Source: Clostridiales bacterium
GTDB taxonomy: Bacteria; Bacillota; Clostridia; Christensenellales; Borkfalkiaceae
NCBI GenBank assembly: GCA_015069485.1
Contig: SVIM01000008.1
Span: forward strand, 1-57,040
Reading direction: 5' to 3'
DNA length: 57,040 bases
Position 1 is the stretch's first letter; every line of letters starts with the position of its first letter. The notes under the pieces are model-generated. The model did not search any database. It had not been told where the DNA came from and was given only the letters and a program-made list of their open reading frames with translations. Of this stretch, positions 32,986 to 41,719 are shown one piece after another. Both the position numbers and the translations under genes were made by a program.

Positions 32986-33609
32986 ATGTCGGAAATTACT
33001 TTAATCGAAGTGCAAAAAAAAGATAAAACGCGTTGCAGCGTCTATATCGACGGCGCATTTTATTGCGGAATTAAGGCAGAGGTTGCCGTAAAATATCGCT
33101 TAAAGGCAGGTATGCAAATAGAAAAAGCAACCCTTGACGAAATTCAACTTGAAACGGAAAAATCCGTCGCTCTTGAAAAAGCGTTAACGCACCTTTCTGC
33201 AACGATAAAAACGGAAAAGCAAATGCGTGATTTTTTGGCAAAAAAGGGCTATACGCAAGCCGTTATAGAAGAGGTTTTGCAAAAGCTAATTTCATACGGT
33301 TATATTAACGACGAAAACTACTGTCGCTCCTTCGTCAATTCAGTACGGGGCAAGGGCAAAAGGGCGATAGAGCTAGAGCTTTATAAAAGGGGTGCAAAAA
33401 AGTCGGCTATATCTGCCGTGCTCGAAGGCTTTGAAGAAGACGAGGATGAGGTTTTATCCCTTGCAAAAAAGCATTTAAGGGGCAAAGAAATAACTAAGCA
33501 AAACCTGCAAAAAACTATAAAATATTTAATGGGCAAGGGGTACGACTACGAAGCCTGCAAATCGGCAATAGATAAAATTGGGGACTTAGATGAAGACGAT
33601 TTATTTTGA
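32986..33609 (+). CDS. recX: Regulatory protein RecX
   Basis: 207 residues from ATG 32986; an in-frame ATG at 32959 lies at the predicted transcription start and would add nine non-conserved residues. The RecX three-helix repeats are visible: ALEKALTHLSATIKTEKQMR and DFLAKKGYTQAVIEEVLQKL, then GYINDENYCRSFVNSVRGKG, then the third repeat around 150-190. The family binds RecA filaments and usually inhibits them. The ribosome site before 32986 is weak (GGAT). It overlaps birA by 20 bases. Pairing with birA and nnr instead of recA is unremarkable but means expression is not tied to recA here. Confidence 0.88.
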   Translation: MSEITLIEVQKKDKTRCSVYIDGAFYCGIKAEVAVKYRLKAGMQIEKATLDEIQLETEKSVALEKALTHLSATIKTEKQMRDFLAKKGYTQAVIEEVLQKLISYGYINDENYCRSFVNSVRGKGKRAIELELYKRGAKKSAISAVLEGFEEDEDEVLSLAKKHLRGKEITKQNLQKTIKYLMGKGYDYEACKSAIDKIGDLDEDDLF

Positions 33610-34294
33610 TAAAATAGATAGTACCAACGATTATTGCAAGCAAAACGATAGCGGTGAAGATTTGTTAGTGGTTGCAAAAAAGCAAACGGCAGGCAGGGGC
33701 ACAAAGGGCAGAAGCTTTACCTCCGACGAGGGCGGTCTTTATTTATCGCTGCTAAAGCACTATAAAAATTTCCCCGCACATAACGCCTTTAAAATACTTA
33801 TAAACGCCTGCGTTGCAGTATGTAAAACATTAGAACAATGCGGTGTTAAGCCGGTTATTAGATGGTCTAACGATATTTTGGCAAACGGCAAAAAAATAAG
33901 TGGCACGCTTATCGAAAATACCTTTTCAAACGGGCATATATGCCGTTCAATTGTGGGAATAGGCTTAAATATTAACAACGAATTTAACGGCGATCTTCGT
34001 CAAATTGCAACCTCGCTTAAAGAGGTAAGCAATAAAAATTTTAGCGTTAATAAGGTTTTAGAAATTCTTAAAAATAACTTAAACAACGAATATTCTATTA
34101 AAGAATATAAAAGCTATATGCCTTGGCTTAACGGCTTGGTTTTATTAAAAACGGAGCAGGGGGAAGCGCAAGCAACCGCTTTAGATATCGCGGACGACGG
34201 CAGGTTAATTTGTAAAATCGGCGAAGAAATAAGGGTTATTTCTTCTGCAGAGGTTTCTTTAAGGTTTCAATATGAATTATGCTTTATCAAATGA
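33590..34294 (+). CDS. birA: Biotin-[acetyl-CoA-carboxylase] ligase, without DNA-binding domain
   Basis: 234 residues. It begins directly with the catalytic domain (IDSTNDYCK), so it is the monofunctional type lacking the N-terminal helix-turn-helix of E. coli BirA and cannot repress biotin genes by itself. The biotinyl-AMP loop is AGRGTKGRSF, the substrate segment RWSNDILANGKKISGTLIE, and GIGLNIN follows. It attaches biotin to BCCP or oxaloacetate decarboxylase-type carriers. It overlaps recX by 20 and nnr by 23 bases, giving tight coupling. Confidence 0.93.
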   Translation: MKTIYFDKIDSTNDYCKQNDSGEDLLVVAKKQTAGRGTKGRSFTSDEGGLYLSLLKHYKNFPAHNAFKILINACVAVCKTLEQCGVKPVIRWSNDILANGKKISGTLIENTFSNGHICRSIVGIGLNINNEFNGDLRQIATSLKEVSNKNFSVNKVLEILKNNLNNEYSIKEYKSYMPWLNGLVLLKTEQGEAQATALDIADDGRLICKIGEEIRVISSAEVSLRFQYELCFIK

Positions 34295-35711
34295 ACAAAT
34301 GCGCAACGCAGACCAATATACCATTAACGCTTTGGGCGTTTCTAGCCAAACCTTAATGCAAAGGGCGGGCGAAAAAATTTTCCGCGAGGTAATTTTCGCT
34401 TTGCAAAATTTAAGCAATCAAAGCGTTTTAGTCGTATGCGGTACGGGCAATAACGGTGGCGACGGCTTCGTTTGCGCACAGCTTTTAAAAAATAGTAAAG
34501 TAAAGGTTAAGGTGTATGCGTTTTCGGGCAATCTTTCAAGCGATTGCGCAAGGGAAAAGCAAAATTACTCGGGCAAATACGCAGATAATATAGACGGCGA
34601 CTACGGTATTATCGTAGACTGCATTTTCGGTACGGGGATTTGCCGTGAGGTTGGCGAAAAGCACGCCGAAATTATTAAAAAAATTAATAAAAGCCCGGCC
34701 TTTAAAATTTCCGCTGATATTCCAAGCGGAATAAACGGCGACAACGGGTTAGCGTTAGGCGTTGCGGTAAAGGCGGATTTAACCGTTGCCATTGCCGAGT
34801 ATAAATTAGGGCATTTTTTAAACGACGGCAAGGATTATTGCGGAAAAATAGTTAAGGCCGATATAGGAATTTCTCTTCCCCAAAACGGGTACGCTCGGGT
34901 TTTTGATAATGCGGATATTAAAAGCATTTTACCTAAACGCAAGCAAAATTCCAACAAGGGAACTTACGGCTTAGCGAATATAGTTGCGGGAAGCGAAATC
35001 TTTCCCGGCGCTGCCGCGCTATCGGTAGCGGCGGCGTTAAAAAGCGGTTGCGGATACGTTCAGCTAACTTGCCAAAGCTTTTTAAAAAAGGCGTTATTTC
35101 CAATATATCCCCAGGCCATTTACTCAAAAATTACCAATTCGTCTGCAGAGGCAATAGCTATCGGAATGGGTTGCGAGCGTTCTACAGCCCTTTACGAAAC
35201 TTTAAAAAATTTACTAACAAACTACGGCGGAAAGCTTTTAATTGACGCCGACGGAATAAACATTTTGTCTATGGCTGGCGCGCATATTTTAAAGGAAAAG
35301 CGTTGCGAGGTTTTAATCACTCCACATATAAAAGAATTTTCACGCTTAACTAAAATCAGCGTTGAAAAAATTTTATCAGATCCTGTAAAGCACGCAAAGG
35401 ACTTCGCCAAGGAATACGGCGTAACCGTTCTTTTAAAATCCTCGACAAGCGTAATTACAAACGGTGAAAATACTATAATTAATATTAAAGGCTCGTCAGC
35501 GCTCGCAAAGGCAGGTAGTGGCGATATGCTGTCGGGGCTTTGCTGCGGCATTTTGGCGCAGGGCAAAAATTTATTTGAAGGGGCAATAATTTCCTCCTAT
35601 ATTTTAGGGCTTTCGGCAGAGTTAGCGGAAAAAGAAAACACCGCTTACGCCACCACCAGCACCGAAATTATAAAAAATCTGGCAAACGCGTTTTTATGCT
35701 TGACAAAGTAA
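34272..35711 (+). CDS. nnr: Bifunctional NAD(P)H-hydrate epimerase / ADP-dependent dehydratase
   Basis: 479 residues; both domains of the YjeF/Nnr family. The N-terminal epimerase domain (about 1-210) has CGTGNNGGDGFVCA and SADIPSGINGD. The C-terminal ribokinase-like dehydratase (about 220-479) has LLIDADGINIL and the catalytic LAKAGSGDMLSG loop. It repairs hydrated NADH and NADPH. It overlaps birA by 23 bases. The end of the coding sequence contains the -35 box of the next promoter. No missing catalytic residues noted. Confidence 0.95.
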   Translation: MNYALSNEQMRNADQYTINALGVSSQTLMQRAGEKIFREVIFALQNLSNQSVLVVCGTGNNGGDGFVCAQLLKNSKVKVKVYAFSGNLSSDCAREKQNYSGKYADNIDGDYGIIVDCIFGTGICREVGEKHAEIIKKINKSPAFKISADIPSGINGDNGLALGVAVKADLTVAIAEYKLGHFLNDGKDYCGKIVKADIGISLPQNGYARVFDNADIKSILPKRKQNSNKGTYGLANIVAGSEIFPGAAALSVAAALKSGCGYVQLTCQSFLKKALFPIYPQAIYSKITNSSAEAIAIGMGCERSTALYETLKNLLTNYGGKLLIDADGINILSMAGAHILKEKRCEVLITPHIKEFSRLTKISVEKILSDPVKHAKDFAKEYGVTVLLKSSTSVITNGENTIINIKGSSALAKAGSGDMLSGLCCGILAQGKNLFEGAIISSYILGLSAELAEKENTAYATTSTEIIKNLANAFLCLTK

Positions 35712-35728
35712 TTTAGCTTTGTTAAAAT
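35700..35728 (+). promoter_or_regulatory. Sigma-A promoter for the riboswitch/antiporter
   Basis: TTGACA (35700-35705), 17 bases, TAAAAT (35723-35728). The -35 box lies inside the last codons of nnr. Confidence 0.85.
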
Positions 35729-35734
35729 AAAGGT

Positions 35735-35881
35735 GTTAAAAGGGAGTAGTTAATAGGTTTACGGCAACAATCTCCGGTAATAAAAACCGTGCCGTATTCC
35801 CCTTAATTTCGTTTAATAACGGAACGCGTAGGAACAAGACTTTTGACTTAAGTGCATTTAAGTCAAAGGTCTATTTTTTTT
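35735..35881 (+). promoter_or_regulatory. Probable Mn2+ (yybP-ykoY) riboswitch
   Basis: After the promoter, GTTAAAAGGGAGTAG resembles the yybP-ykoY 5' element (AAAGGGGAGTAG). An ACGGCA/TGCCGT helix with an inner CGGT/ACCG follows, and then GGAACAAGAC-TTTTG resembles the 3' element (GCAAGACC). The outer P1 pairs GTTAAAAG (35735-35742) with CTTTTGAC (35840-35847), and that second strand also belongs to a terminator stem. This gives a ligand-dependent antitermination layout. Identification is by eye; the aptamer class is less certain than the existence of a riboswitch-like leader. Confidence 0.62.
35838..35881 (+). terminator. Riboswitch-controlled terminator before the antiporter
   Basis: ACTTTTGACTTAA pairs with TTTAAGTCAAAGGT (loop GTGCA), then CTATTTTTTTT. 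It is mutually exclusive with the leader P1 helix. Confidence 0.85.
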
Positions 35882-35940
35882 GCCTTAAACGCTTTTACGC
35901 CCTTTAATTTTAGTCAAAAAATATTACAAAAGAGGTTTTT

Positions 35941-37002
35941 ATGATTTTTTTGCAAATTTTACTCTTACTCGTAGGTTTCGTGCTTTTAGTTAAGGGCGCA
36001 GACTGGTTTATTGACGGCGCTGCAGGTATAGCTGCAAAATTAAAGGTTTCCACCTTCGTAATCGGCTTAACAATCGTTGCGCTTGGCACTTCCGCGCCCG
36101 AAGCGGCAACTTCCATCGTGGGCGCAATCAAAGGGGAAGGCGATATTATTATCGGCAACGTTTTGGGCAGTAATATAATTAACATTTTATTAATTTTAGG
36201 TATTTGCTCGTTTTTTGCGCAAATCCCCATCGAAAAAAGCTCAAAGCTTATCGAGCTTCCTTTTTTAATTATAGTCTCCGCGCTCTTTATCCTTTTAGGC
36301 GTAATCGGCTCAACCTTCGTTTGGTGGGAAGGCTTAATTTTATTGGGCTTATACGGCGCTTTTATGGCTTATACTATAGTTATGGCAACAAAAAGCAAAT
36401 CAGCGTTAATTGAAGACGCCGTACCCCAGTCAATCGAGCAAGAAGCTATCGTAGAGGTTTACGATAGTAAAATAAAAGCCTTTTTTGCAAAGGCTTCAAA
36501 CAAGTACGAAGAGCTTAAGCAAAAAGTGTGGTTCTTAATTATTTTAACCATAGTAGGGCTTGCATTAGTCGTTTTAGGGGCTGATTTCGTAGTGGATTCG
36601 GCAACCTATATCGCAGGTAAAATGGGTATTCCCGATATGGTTATAGGCTTAACGGTAGTAGCGTTTGGTACTTCGCTTCCCGAGCTCGTAACTTCCGTTT
36701 CCGCAGCAAAAAAGGGCGATATGGGTATAGCCACGGGCAATATTATAGGCAGTAACCTTTCTAACCTTCTCTTCGTTGGCGGGCTAGGCTTTATCGCTTC
36801 TGGCGGCGTAGCAATTAACGTGGATGTTACCACTTTCGTAATAGACACCGTCGTTTCTATTTTAGCTACTTTAATTTTATGGTTCTTTGCATTTGGCAAA
36901 AAGCAATCGCTTACTAAAGCGTCCGGCGTAATAATGATAGGCGTTTTAGCAGTTTACTACGTTTACCTATTTTTAATGGCGTTCGGCGTAATAGTTCTTT
37001 AA
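35941..37002 (+). CDS. Ca2+/cation antiporter (CaCA family, YrbG-like)
   Basis: 353 residues, ten or eleven membrane segments. The two alpha repeats are clear: GLTIVALGTSAPEAATS with GNVLGSNIINILLILG, and GLTVVAFGTSLPELVTS with GNIIGSNLSNLLFVGG; the Glu in PE coordinates the cation. A cytoplasmic loop of about 55 residues separates the halves. The family exchanges Na+ (or H+, K+) for Ca2+. Control by a probable Mn2+ riboswitch suggests that Mn2+ export is at least one job here; that is inference. GAGG is a good ribosome site before ATG 35941. Confidence 0.9.
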   Translation: MIFLQILLLLVGFVLLVKGADWFIDGAAGIAAKLKVSTFVIGLTIVALGTSAPEAATSIVGAIKGEGDIIIGNVLGSNIINILLILGICSFFAQIPIEKSSKLIELPFLIIVSALFILLGVIGSTFVWWEGLILLGLYGAFMAYTIVMATKSKSALIEDAVPQSIEQEAIVEVYDSKIKAFFAKASNKYEELKQKVWFLIILTIVGLALVVLGADFVVDSATYIAGKMGIPDMVIGLTVVAFGTSLPELVTSVSAAKKGDMGIATGNIIGSNLSNLLFVGGLGFIASGGVAINVDVTTFVIDTVVSILATLILWFFAFGKKQSLTKASGVIMIGVLAVYYVYLFLMAFGVIVL

Positions 37003-37120
37003 CGGTAAGGTATAAAAAAGCTTATCCAGGTCAACAATATTTATAGGGCAGTACATATAATAAAATATACACACTGCCAAAGTTTGCGTCCTATTTATAT
37101 TCGCAAACGGAGAGGTTGAT

Positions 37121-37468
37121 ATGGAAATTAAACGAGGAGAACTGTATTACGCAGATTTATCACCGGTTGTGGGCAGTGAACAGGGTGGCGTTCGTCCCGT
37201 GCTTATCGTGCAAAACGACGTCGGCAATAAATATTCGCCAACAATAATTGCGGCGGCGGTAACAAGCAAAATAAACAAGGCAAAATTGCCCACACATATA
37301 GAATTGCCGTGTAATAGCTACGGGCTTCAAAAGGATTCGGTAATTTTATTAGAACAAATACGCACGCTTGATAAGCGAAGACTTAAAGAACGCATCGGTG
37401 AGCTTAACGAGTCAACAATGTCAAGGGTCGATAAAGCCATATTAATAAGCCTTGGCTTTGCAAAATAA
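37121..37468 (+). CDS. mazF: MazF/PemK-type endoribonuclease toxin
   Basis: 115 residues, standard EndoA/NdoA size. It begins [20 protein letters not shown] with [12 protein letters not shown], the conserved catalytic and substrate-binding start of MazF in Firmicutes, and has [11 protein letters not shown]. The family cuts mRNA at short specific sequences. No antitoxin gene is present: the 118 bases before it have no open frame with a ribosome site, and downstream are a terminator and lspA. AGAGG is a good ribosome site. In Bacillus the antitoxin gene ndoAI directly precedes it. Confidence 0.92.
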   Translation: MEIKRGELYYADLSPVVGSEQGGVRPVLIVQNDVGNKYSPTIIAAAVTSKINKAKLPTHIELPCNSYGLQKDSVILLEQIRTLDKRRLKERIGELNESTMSRVDKAILISLGFAK

Positions 37469-37471
37469 ATA

Positions 37472-37505
37472 AAAGCGCTGGAATTTCCGGCGCTTTTTTA
37501 TTTAA
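37472..37505 (+). terminator. Intrinsic terminator after mazF
   Basis: Stem AAAGCGCTGG/CCGGCGCTTT with loop AATTT (one G-T pair), then TTTTATTT. Confidence 0.85.
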
Positions 37506-37511
37506 TTTTGC

Positions 37512-37540
37512 TTTAAAAATCTTTAAGGTTATGGTATAAT
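37512..37540 (+). promoter_or_regulatory. Promoter abutting the lspA start (leaderless mRNA predicted)
   Basis: TTTAAA (37512-37517), 17 bases, TATAAT (37535-37540), then six bases to ATG 37547. Transcription would start at or within one or two bases of the start codon. Confidence 0.65.
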
Positions 37541-37546
37541 AAATTT

Positions 37547-38200
37547 ATGGTTAAAAATTTATTAAAGTATTTAAAAATAAATTATGGCAAATTAAGCTTA
37601 ATTTTAACGCTTATCGGCGTCGTTTTACTCGCTTCCGACCTTATTACCAAGCATTTAGAAGAAGCGTATAACTGGAACTTTTGGCACGACGTTGACGCGT
37701 TAAATTGGCTAATTTTCGTTGAAAGCGGGCACAGAAATCCAGGCGCCGCCTTTAGCTTTTTAGCAAATGCAGAGTGGGGGCAAGCCTTTTTAATTACGCT
37801 AACCGTAATAATGCTTATAGTATTAATTGCAGTATTTATTTTTATGCCCGAACGCTTTGCGCTTTTAAAGGTCGCCCTCGTTTTAATAATTTCCGGCGCG
37901 TTAGGAAATTTAGTCGACAGAATTGCCTTTGGCGAAGTGCGCGACTTCGTTTGGATAAATATTTTCGGTAGCTTCGCCTGTTGCAACTTTGCCGATTTTT
38001 GGATTGTTATCGGCGCAATAATTGCAGGCATAGACGTTTTGTTTTTAAACGAATTTTCGTTAATTCCCTTAACTAAAAAAGCCCAAGAAGCGCAAAAAGC
38101 AGAAAGGCAAGCACAGCTTTTAAATGCTCAAAATAAAATTGATGCGGATATATCATCCAACGAACAAGAAAATTCCGCTAATATTACCAAAGAAGAATAA
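37547..38200 (+). CDS. lspA: Lipoprotein signal peptidase (signal peptidase II) with C-terminal extension
   Basis: 217 residues; the usual length is about 150-170. Four membrane segments. The catalytic aspartates are D124 in GNLVDRI and D150 in NFADFW (family NxAD). HRNPGAAFSFL matches the conserved NxGxAFS loop. The extra part is a soluble Gln/Lys/Glu/Asn-rich tail (about 172-217), predicted cytoplasmic and probably disordered. LspA processes the many lipoproteins seen in this window. No ribosome site precedes the ATG. The stop overlaps the rluD start (TAATG). Confidence 0.92.
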   Translation: MVKNLLKYLKINYGKLSLILTLIGVVLLASDLITKHLEEAYNWNFWHDVDALNWLIFVESGHRNPGAAFSFLANAEWGQAFLITLTVIMLIVLIAVFIFMPERFALLKVALVLIISGALGNLVDRIAFGEVRDFVWINIFGSFACCNFADFWIVIGAIIAGIDVLFLNEFSLIPLTKKAQEAQKAERQAQLLNAQNKIDADISSNEQENSANITKEE

Positions 38201-39105
38201 TGGAAAGGATAATAATTATTGCCGAAGAGGCGTGCCCAAGATTAGACGTGTTTTTAACGGAAAATCTTTCAAATCACACCCGTTCGGCAGTTAAAAAATT
38301 AATAGATAACGGCGCGGTTACTGTCAATGGAAAAAGGGCAAAATCTTCGCAAGATATTAAGGCGTTAGACGAGGTTATCGCCCAAATTCCCGACCCTGTC
38401 ACCTACGAGGTTAAGCCAGAAAATATCCCCTTAGATATCGTTTACGAGGACGACGATATCGCCGTAATCAACAAGGCGCAGGGTATGACCGTGCATATGG
38501 GTAACGGTAATTTTGAAGGCACTTTAGTAAACGCCCTTTTATATCACTTAAAAAGCCTGTCGGGCATAAACGGCGTAATTCGCCCCGGCATCGTTCATAG
38601 AATCGATAAAGATACTTCTGGGCTTTTAGTCGTTGCTAAAAACGATACCGCCCATTTAAGCCTTTCCCGCCAAATTGCCGAAAAATCCTGTAAGCGCCAA
38701 TATATTGCGCTACTTGAAGGCGTTTTAAAGGAAGATAGCGGAAATATTACCACATATATCGGCAGAAACCCTAACGACAGAATAAAAATGTCGGTAGTTC
38801 CCCCTGAAAAAGGAAAAATTGCCATCACCGATTTCAGCGTTATAAAAAGGTTCGAAAGGTTTACCTTGTGCCAATTTAATTTACACACGGGCAGAACTCA
38901 TCAAATAAGGGTACACGCCCAACACTTAAAGCATCCAATAGTGGGCGATACGGTTTACGGAGTAAAAAAGCAAGCCTTTAAATTAAACGGTCAGCTTCTT
39001 CACGCCGAAAAATTAGTACTTACCCACCCCAAAACGGGAGAAAGGATGGAATTTTTTGCAGAAATGCCTTGCTATTTTAAAGAAGTTTTAAATAAATTAA
39101 AATAA
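38200..39105 (+). CDS. rluD: Large-subunit-type RNA pseudouridine synthase (RluD/RluA family)
   Basis: 301 residues. An N-terminal S4 RNA-binding domain (about 12-70) is followed by the catalytic domain with HRIDKDTSGLLVVAK, where the Asp of RIDKDTSG is the nucleophile, and the HTGRTHQIRVH motif. Members modify uridines of 23S rRNA. The position after lspA is the common Firmicutes order (lspA-ylyB in Bacillus). The start overlaps the lspA stop by one base. Exact target site cannot be inferred from sequence by eye. Confidence 0.94.
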   Translation: MERIIIIAEEACPRLDVFLTENLSNHTRSAVKKLIDNGAVTVNGKRAKSSQDIKALDEVIAQIPDPVTYEVKPENIPLDIVYEDDDIAVINKAQGMTVHMGNGNFEGTLVNALLYHLKSLSGINGVIRPGIVHRIDKDTSGLLVVAKNDTAHLSLSRQIAEKSCKRQYIALLEGVLKEDSGNITTYIGRNPNDRIKMSVVPPEKGKIAITDFSVIKRFERFTLCQFNLHTGRTHQIRVHAQHLKHPIVGDTVYGVKKQAFKLNGQLLHAEKLVLTHPKTGERMEFFAEMPCYFKEVLNKLK

Positions 39106-39115
39106 TTTTACACTT

Positions 39116-40396
39116 ATGCTAAAAATAATTTCGGCAAAGTCAAAGCTTTGTAAAAAACTTAATATTAAAAAAGGCGACGTTATTTTGGCGTTCGACGGCT
39201 TTGAAGCCGTCGATTCTTTAGACTATCTTTTTTACGACAGCCAAGAAAGCTTTACGCTAACGCTTAAAAATTCTTTGGGTGAAGTAAGGGAAGTAAAGGT
39301 GCAAAAACAAGAATTTGAAAGCTTGGATTTAACCTTTGAGCAAGAAGAAAAAATGCGTACCTGCCACAACAACTGCACTTTTTGCTTCGTTGATCAAATG
39401 CCCCCTAACATGCGCGAAAGCTTGTATGTAAAGGACGACGACTACGTTATGAGCTTTATGTGCGGTAACTTCGTAACGCTTACAAACCTTTCTGAAAAGG
39501 AGCTGGAAAGAATTATAAGGCTACGCCTTTCGCCCCTATACGTTTCCGTTCATACTATGAATAAGGACTTGCGTTGCAAGCTTATGAATAACCGCTTTGC
39601 AGGAAAAATCGTCGAGCAATTAAAACGCCTTACTCAAGCCGGAATAGAGGTTCATTGTCAGGCAGTAATAGTTCCCGGCTTAAACGACGGCGAAAATTTA
39701 GAATACACCGCAAGGGAGCTTTTTGCAATGTATCCGTCCGTTTGCGACTTGGCGGTCGTTCCTACGGGAATAACAAAATTCCGTGATTGCCTGCCATATA
39801 TCCCCGATATAACTGCAGAAAGCGCCAAAAAGGTGTTGGAGCTTTGCGATAAATTAAATAAGAAATTCGGGGTAAATTTCCTTCTTCCTGCAGACGAATA
39901 TTTTATACGAAGCAACACGCCCTTTAAAGACGCGGAATTTTACGGGGATTTTTCGCAAATAGAAAACGGAATAGGGATGACGGCTAAATTTATACAAGAT
40001 TTTCAATCAAGCCTAAAAAAATCCTCCCTTAAAACGCAAAAAAAAGTTGCCGTAGTGTGTGGGGTAAGCATAGCGCCGACTATGCAAGAATTATGCCAAA
40101 AGGCAAACGGCGCAGTTAAAAATTTACACGCCTTTGCGCTACCTATAAAAAATAAGTTTTTTGGCGAAACGGTAACTTGCACGGGGCTACTTACGGGTGG
40201 CGATATTTTAGATGAATTATTAAATAACTCAAGCATATTCGACACCGTAATCATCCCTGCAAACACCTTAAAGGAATTTGAAGACGTGTTTTTAGACGGT
40301 ATGACCGTTGAAGAATTAACTGCAAAATTAAAAGATAAAAAAGTTATAATTAATAGAAATTCTGAAGACTTTTTTAAAAGCCTTCTTAAAGGATAA
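39116..40396 (+). CDS. DUF512 radical SAM-like protein with N-terminal PDZ domain
   Basis: 426 residues. An N-terminal PDZ-like domain (about 1-65; KKGDVILAFDG) precedes a radical SAM cluster motif C83-x3-C87-x2-C90 (RTCHNNCTFCFVDQMPP). YVSVHTMNKDLR and HCQAVIVPGLNDG resemble radical SAM barrel strands. The C-terminal half is DUF512, with FAL and TGLLTGGDIL near the end. The family sits next to der throughout Clostridia and has no known function. It starts 10 bases after rluD and ends five bases before der, so it is within the same operon. No distinct ribosome site precedes its ATG. Confidence 0.9.
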   Translation: MLKIISAKSKLCKKLNIKKGDVILAFDGFEAVDSLDYLFYDSQESFTLTLKNSLGEVREVKVQKQEFESLDLTFEQEEKMRTCHNNCTFCFVDQMPPNMRESLYVKDDDYVMSFMCGNFVTLTNLSEKELERIIRLRLSPLYVSVHTMNKDLRCKLMNNRFAGKIVEQLKRLTQAGIEVHCQAVIVPGLNDGENLEYTARELFAMYPSVCDLAVVPTGITKFRDCLPYIPDITAESAKKVLELCDKLNKKFGVNFLLPADEYFIRSNTPFKDAEFYGDFSQIENGIGMTAKFIQDFQSSLKKSSLKTQKKVAVVCGVSIAPTMQELCQKANGAVKNLHAFALPIKNKFFGETVTCTGLLTGGDILDELLNNSSIFDTVIIPANTLKEFEDVFLDGMTVEELTAKLKDKKVIINRNSEDFFKSLLKG

Positions 40397-40401
40397 ATAA
40401 T

Positions 40402-41715
40402 ATGGCAAATCCCTTAATTGCAATTGTAGGCAGACCTAACGTCGGTAAAAGCACGTTTTTTAATAAGGTTGCCGGAAGAAAAATTAGCATAACCGAAGAT
40501 AGACCGGGCGTAACCCGCGATAGATTGTATTGCGATGCAGAGTGGCGCGGAAAAAACTTTTCTATGGTAGATACGGGCGGTATCGAGCTTAATTCCGAAG
40601 ACACTATGTGGAAGGAAATTAAAAAGCAAGCAGAGGTTGCTATCGAAACGGCTCAGGTTATTTTATTTTTCGTGGACGGAAAGGAGGGCTTAACTACCTC
40701 CGACTACGACGTTGCCGATATGCTTCGCCGTAGCAAAAAGCCCGTAATTTTAGTCGTTAATAAAATCGACGAATATTCCGAAGATAAAATTTTTGAATTT
40801 TACGCTTTGGGCTTGGGCGAGCCTTACCCCGTTTCTGCAGAGCATAGCACGGGCATAGGCGACGTTTTAGACGAAGCTGTTTCTTGGTTTGAAAAATACG
40901 AAAACGAGGATGACGAAAGTATTAAAATTGCCGTTGTGGGCAAGCCCAACGCAGGCAAGTCCAGCCTTGTAAACAAGCTTTTAGGCTTTGAACGCTCAAT
41001 AGTTACCAATATTGCAGGTACAACCCGTGATGCAATCGATACGAAATTTGAATTCGACGGCAAAAAATATACCATTATCGACACGGCTGGTATTAGAAAA
41101 AAGAGCAAGGTTGAAGACGACGTAGAATATTATTCCGTTATGCGCGCCTTTGACGCCGTTCGCCGTGCCGACGTTTGCTTATTAGTCGTAGATAGCACCG
41201 AAGGATTAACCGAGCAGGATACTAAAATTATCGGCTATGTGCACGAGCAAGGCAAGCCTTCAGTAATAGTTATGAACAAGTGGGACTTGGTTGAAAAGGA
41301 CACGAACACTATTAACAAGTTTAACGAAAAGCTTGCGCAGGATTTAAAGTTTATGGACTATTTTAAATCCATTTACGTTTCGGCAAAATCCGGTCAGCGT
41401 ACCGAAAAAATTATGTCGTTCGTTGACGAGGTTTACGAGCACGCGCATTTCCGTGTTTCCACAGGCACTTTAAACGACTTAATTTCCGATACTATCCGTT
41501 CTAACGAACCGCCTTCGTTTAACGGCAGAAGATTGAAGGTTTACTACTCCTCGCAAGTTTCCGTCGCACCTCCAACCTTCGTGTTGCACGTAAATGCGGT
41601 AGAGCTTATGCACTTTTCATACGAAAGATTTTTAGAAAACACTTTGCGCAAATCCTTCAATTTTTCTGGTACTCCCATAAAAATTATCGTAAGGGAAAAA
41701 GGCGATAAGGAATAA
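40402..41715 (+). CDS. der: Ribosome-associated GTPase Der (EngA)
   Basis: 437 residues with two complete GTPase domains. Domain 1 has GRPNVGKSTFFN (about 9-20), DTGG and NKID; domain 2 has GKPNAGKSSLVNK (about 180), DTAG and NKWD. The C-terminal KH-like domain (about 350-437) includes PPSFNGRRLKVYYSSQV. It is needed for 50S subunit assembly. Der is essential in most bacteria. Tightly packed between DUF512 and plsY. Confidence 0.97.
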   Translation: MANPLIAIVGRPNVGKSTFFNKVAGRKISITEDRPGVTRDRLYCDAEWRGKNFSMVDTGGIELNSEDTMWKEIKKQAEVAIETAQVILFFVDGKEGLTTSDYDVADMLRRSKKPVILVVNKIDEYSEDKIFEFYALGLGEPYPVSAEHSTGIGDVLDEAVSWFEKYENEDDESIKIAVVGKPNAGKSSLVNKLLGFERSIVTNIAGTTRDAIDTKFEFDGKKYTIIDTAGIRKKSKVEDDVEYYSVMRAFDAVRRADVCLLVVDSTEGLTEQDTKIIGYVHEQGKPSVIVMNKWDLVEKDTNTINKFNEKLAQDLKFMDYFKSIYVSAKSGQRTEKIMSFVDEVYEHAHFRVSTGTLNDLISDTIRSNEPPSFNGRRLKVYYSSQVSVAPPTFVLHVNAVELMHFSYERFLENTLRKSFNFSGTPIKIIVREKGDKE

Positions 41716-41719
41716 GCTT

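Noticed and set aside
37003-37120. A hidden mazE antitoxin upstream of mazF.
   Set aside because: No start codon with a ribosome site and no frame of sufficient length in either strand of this gap.
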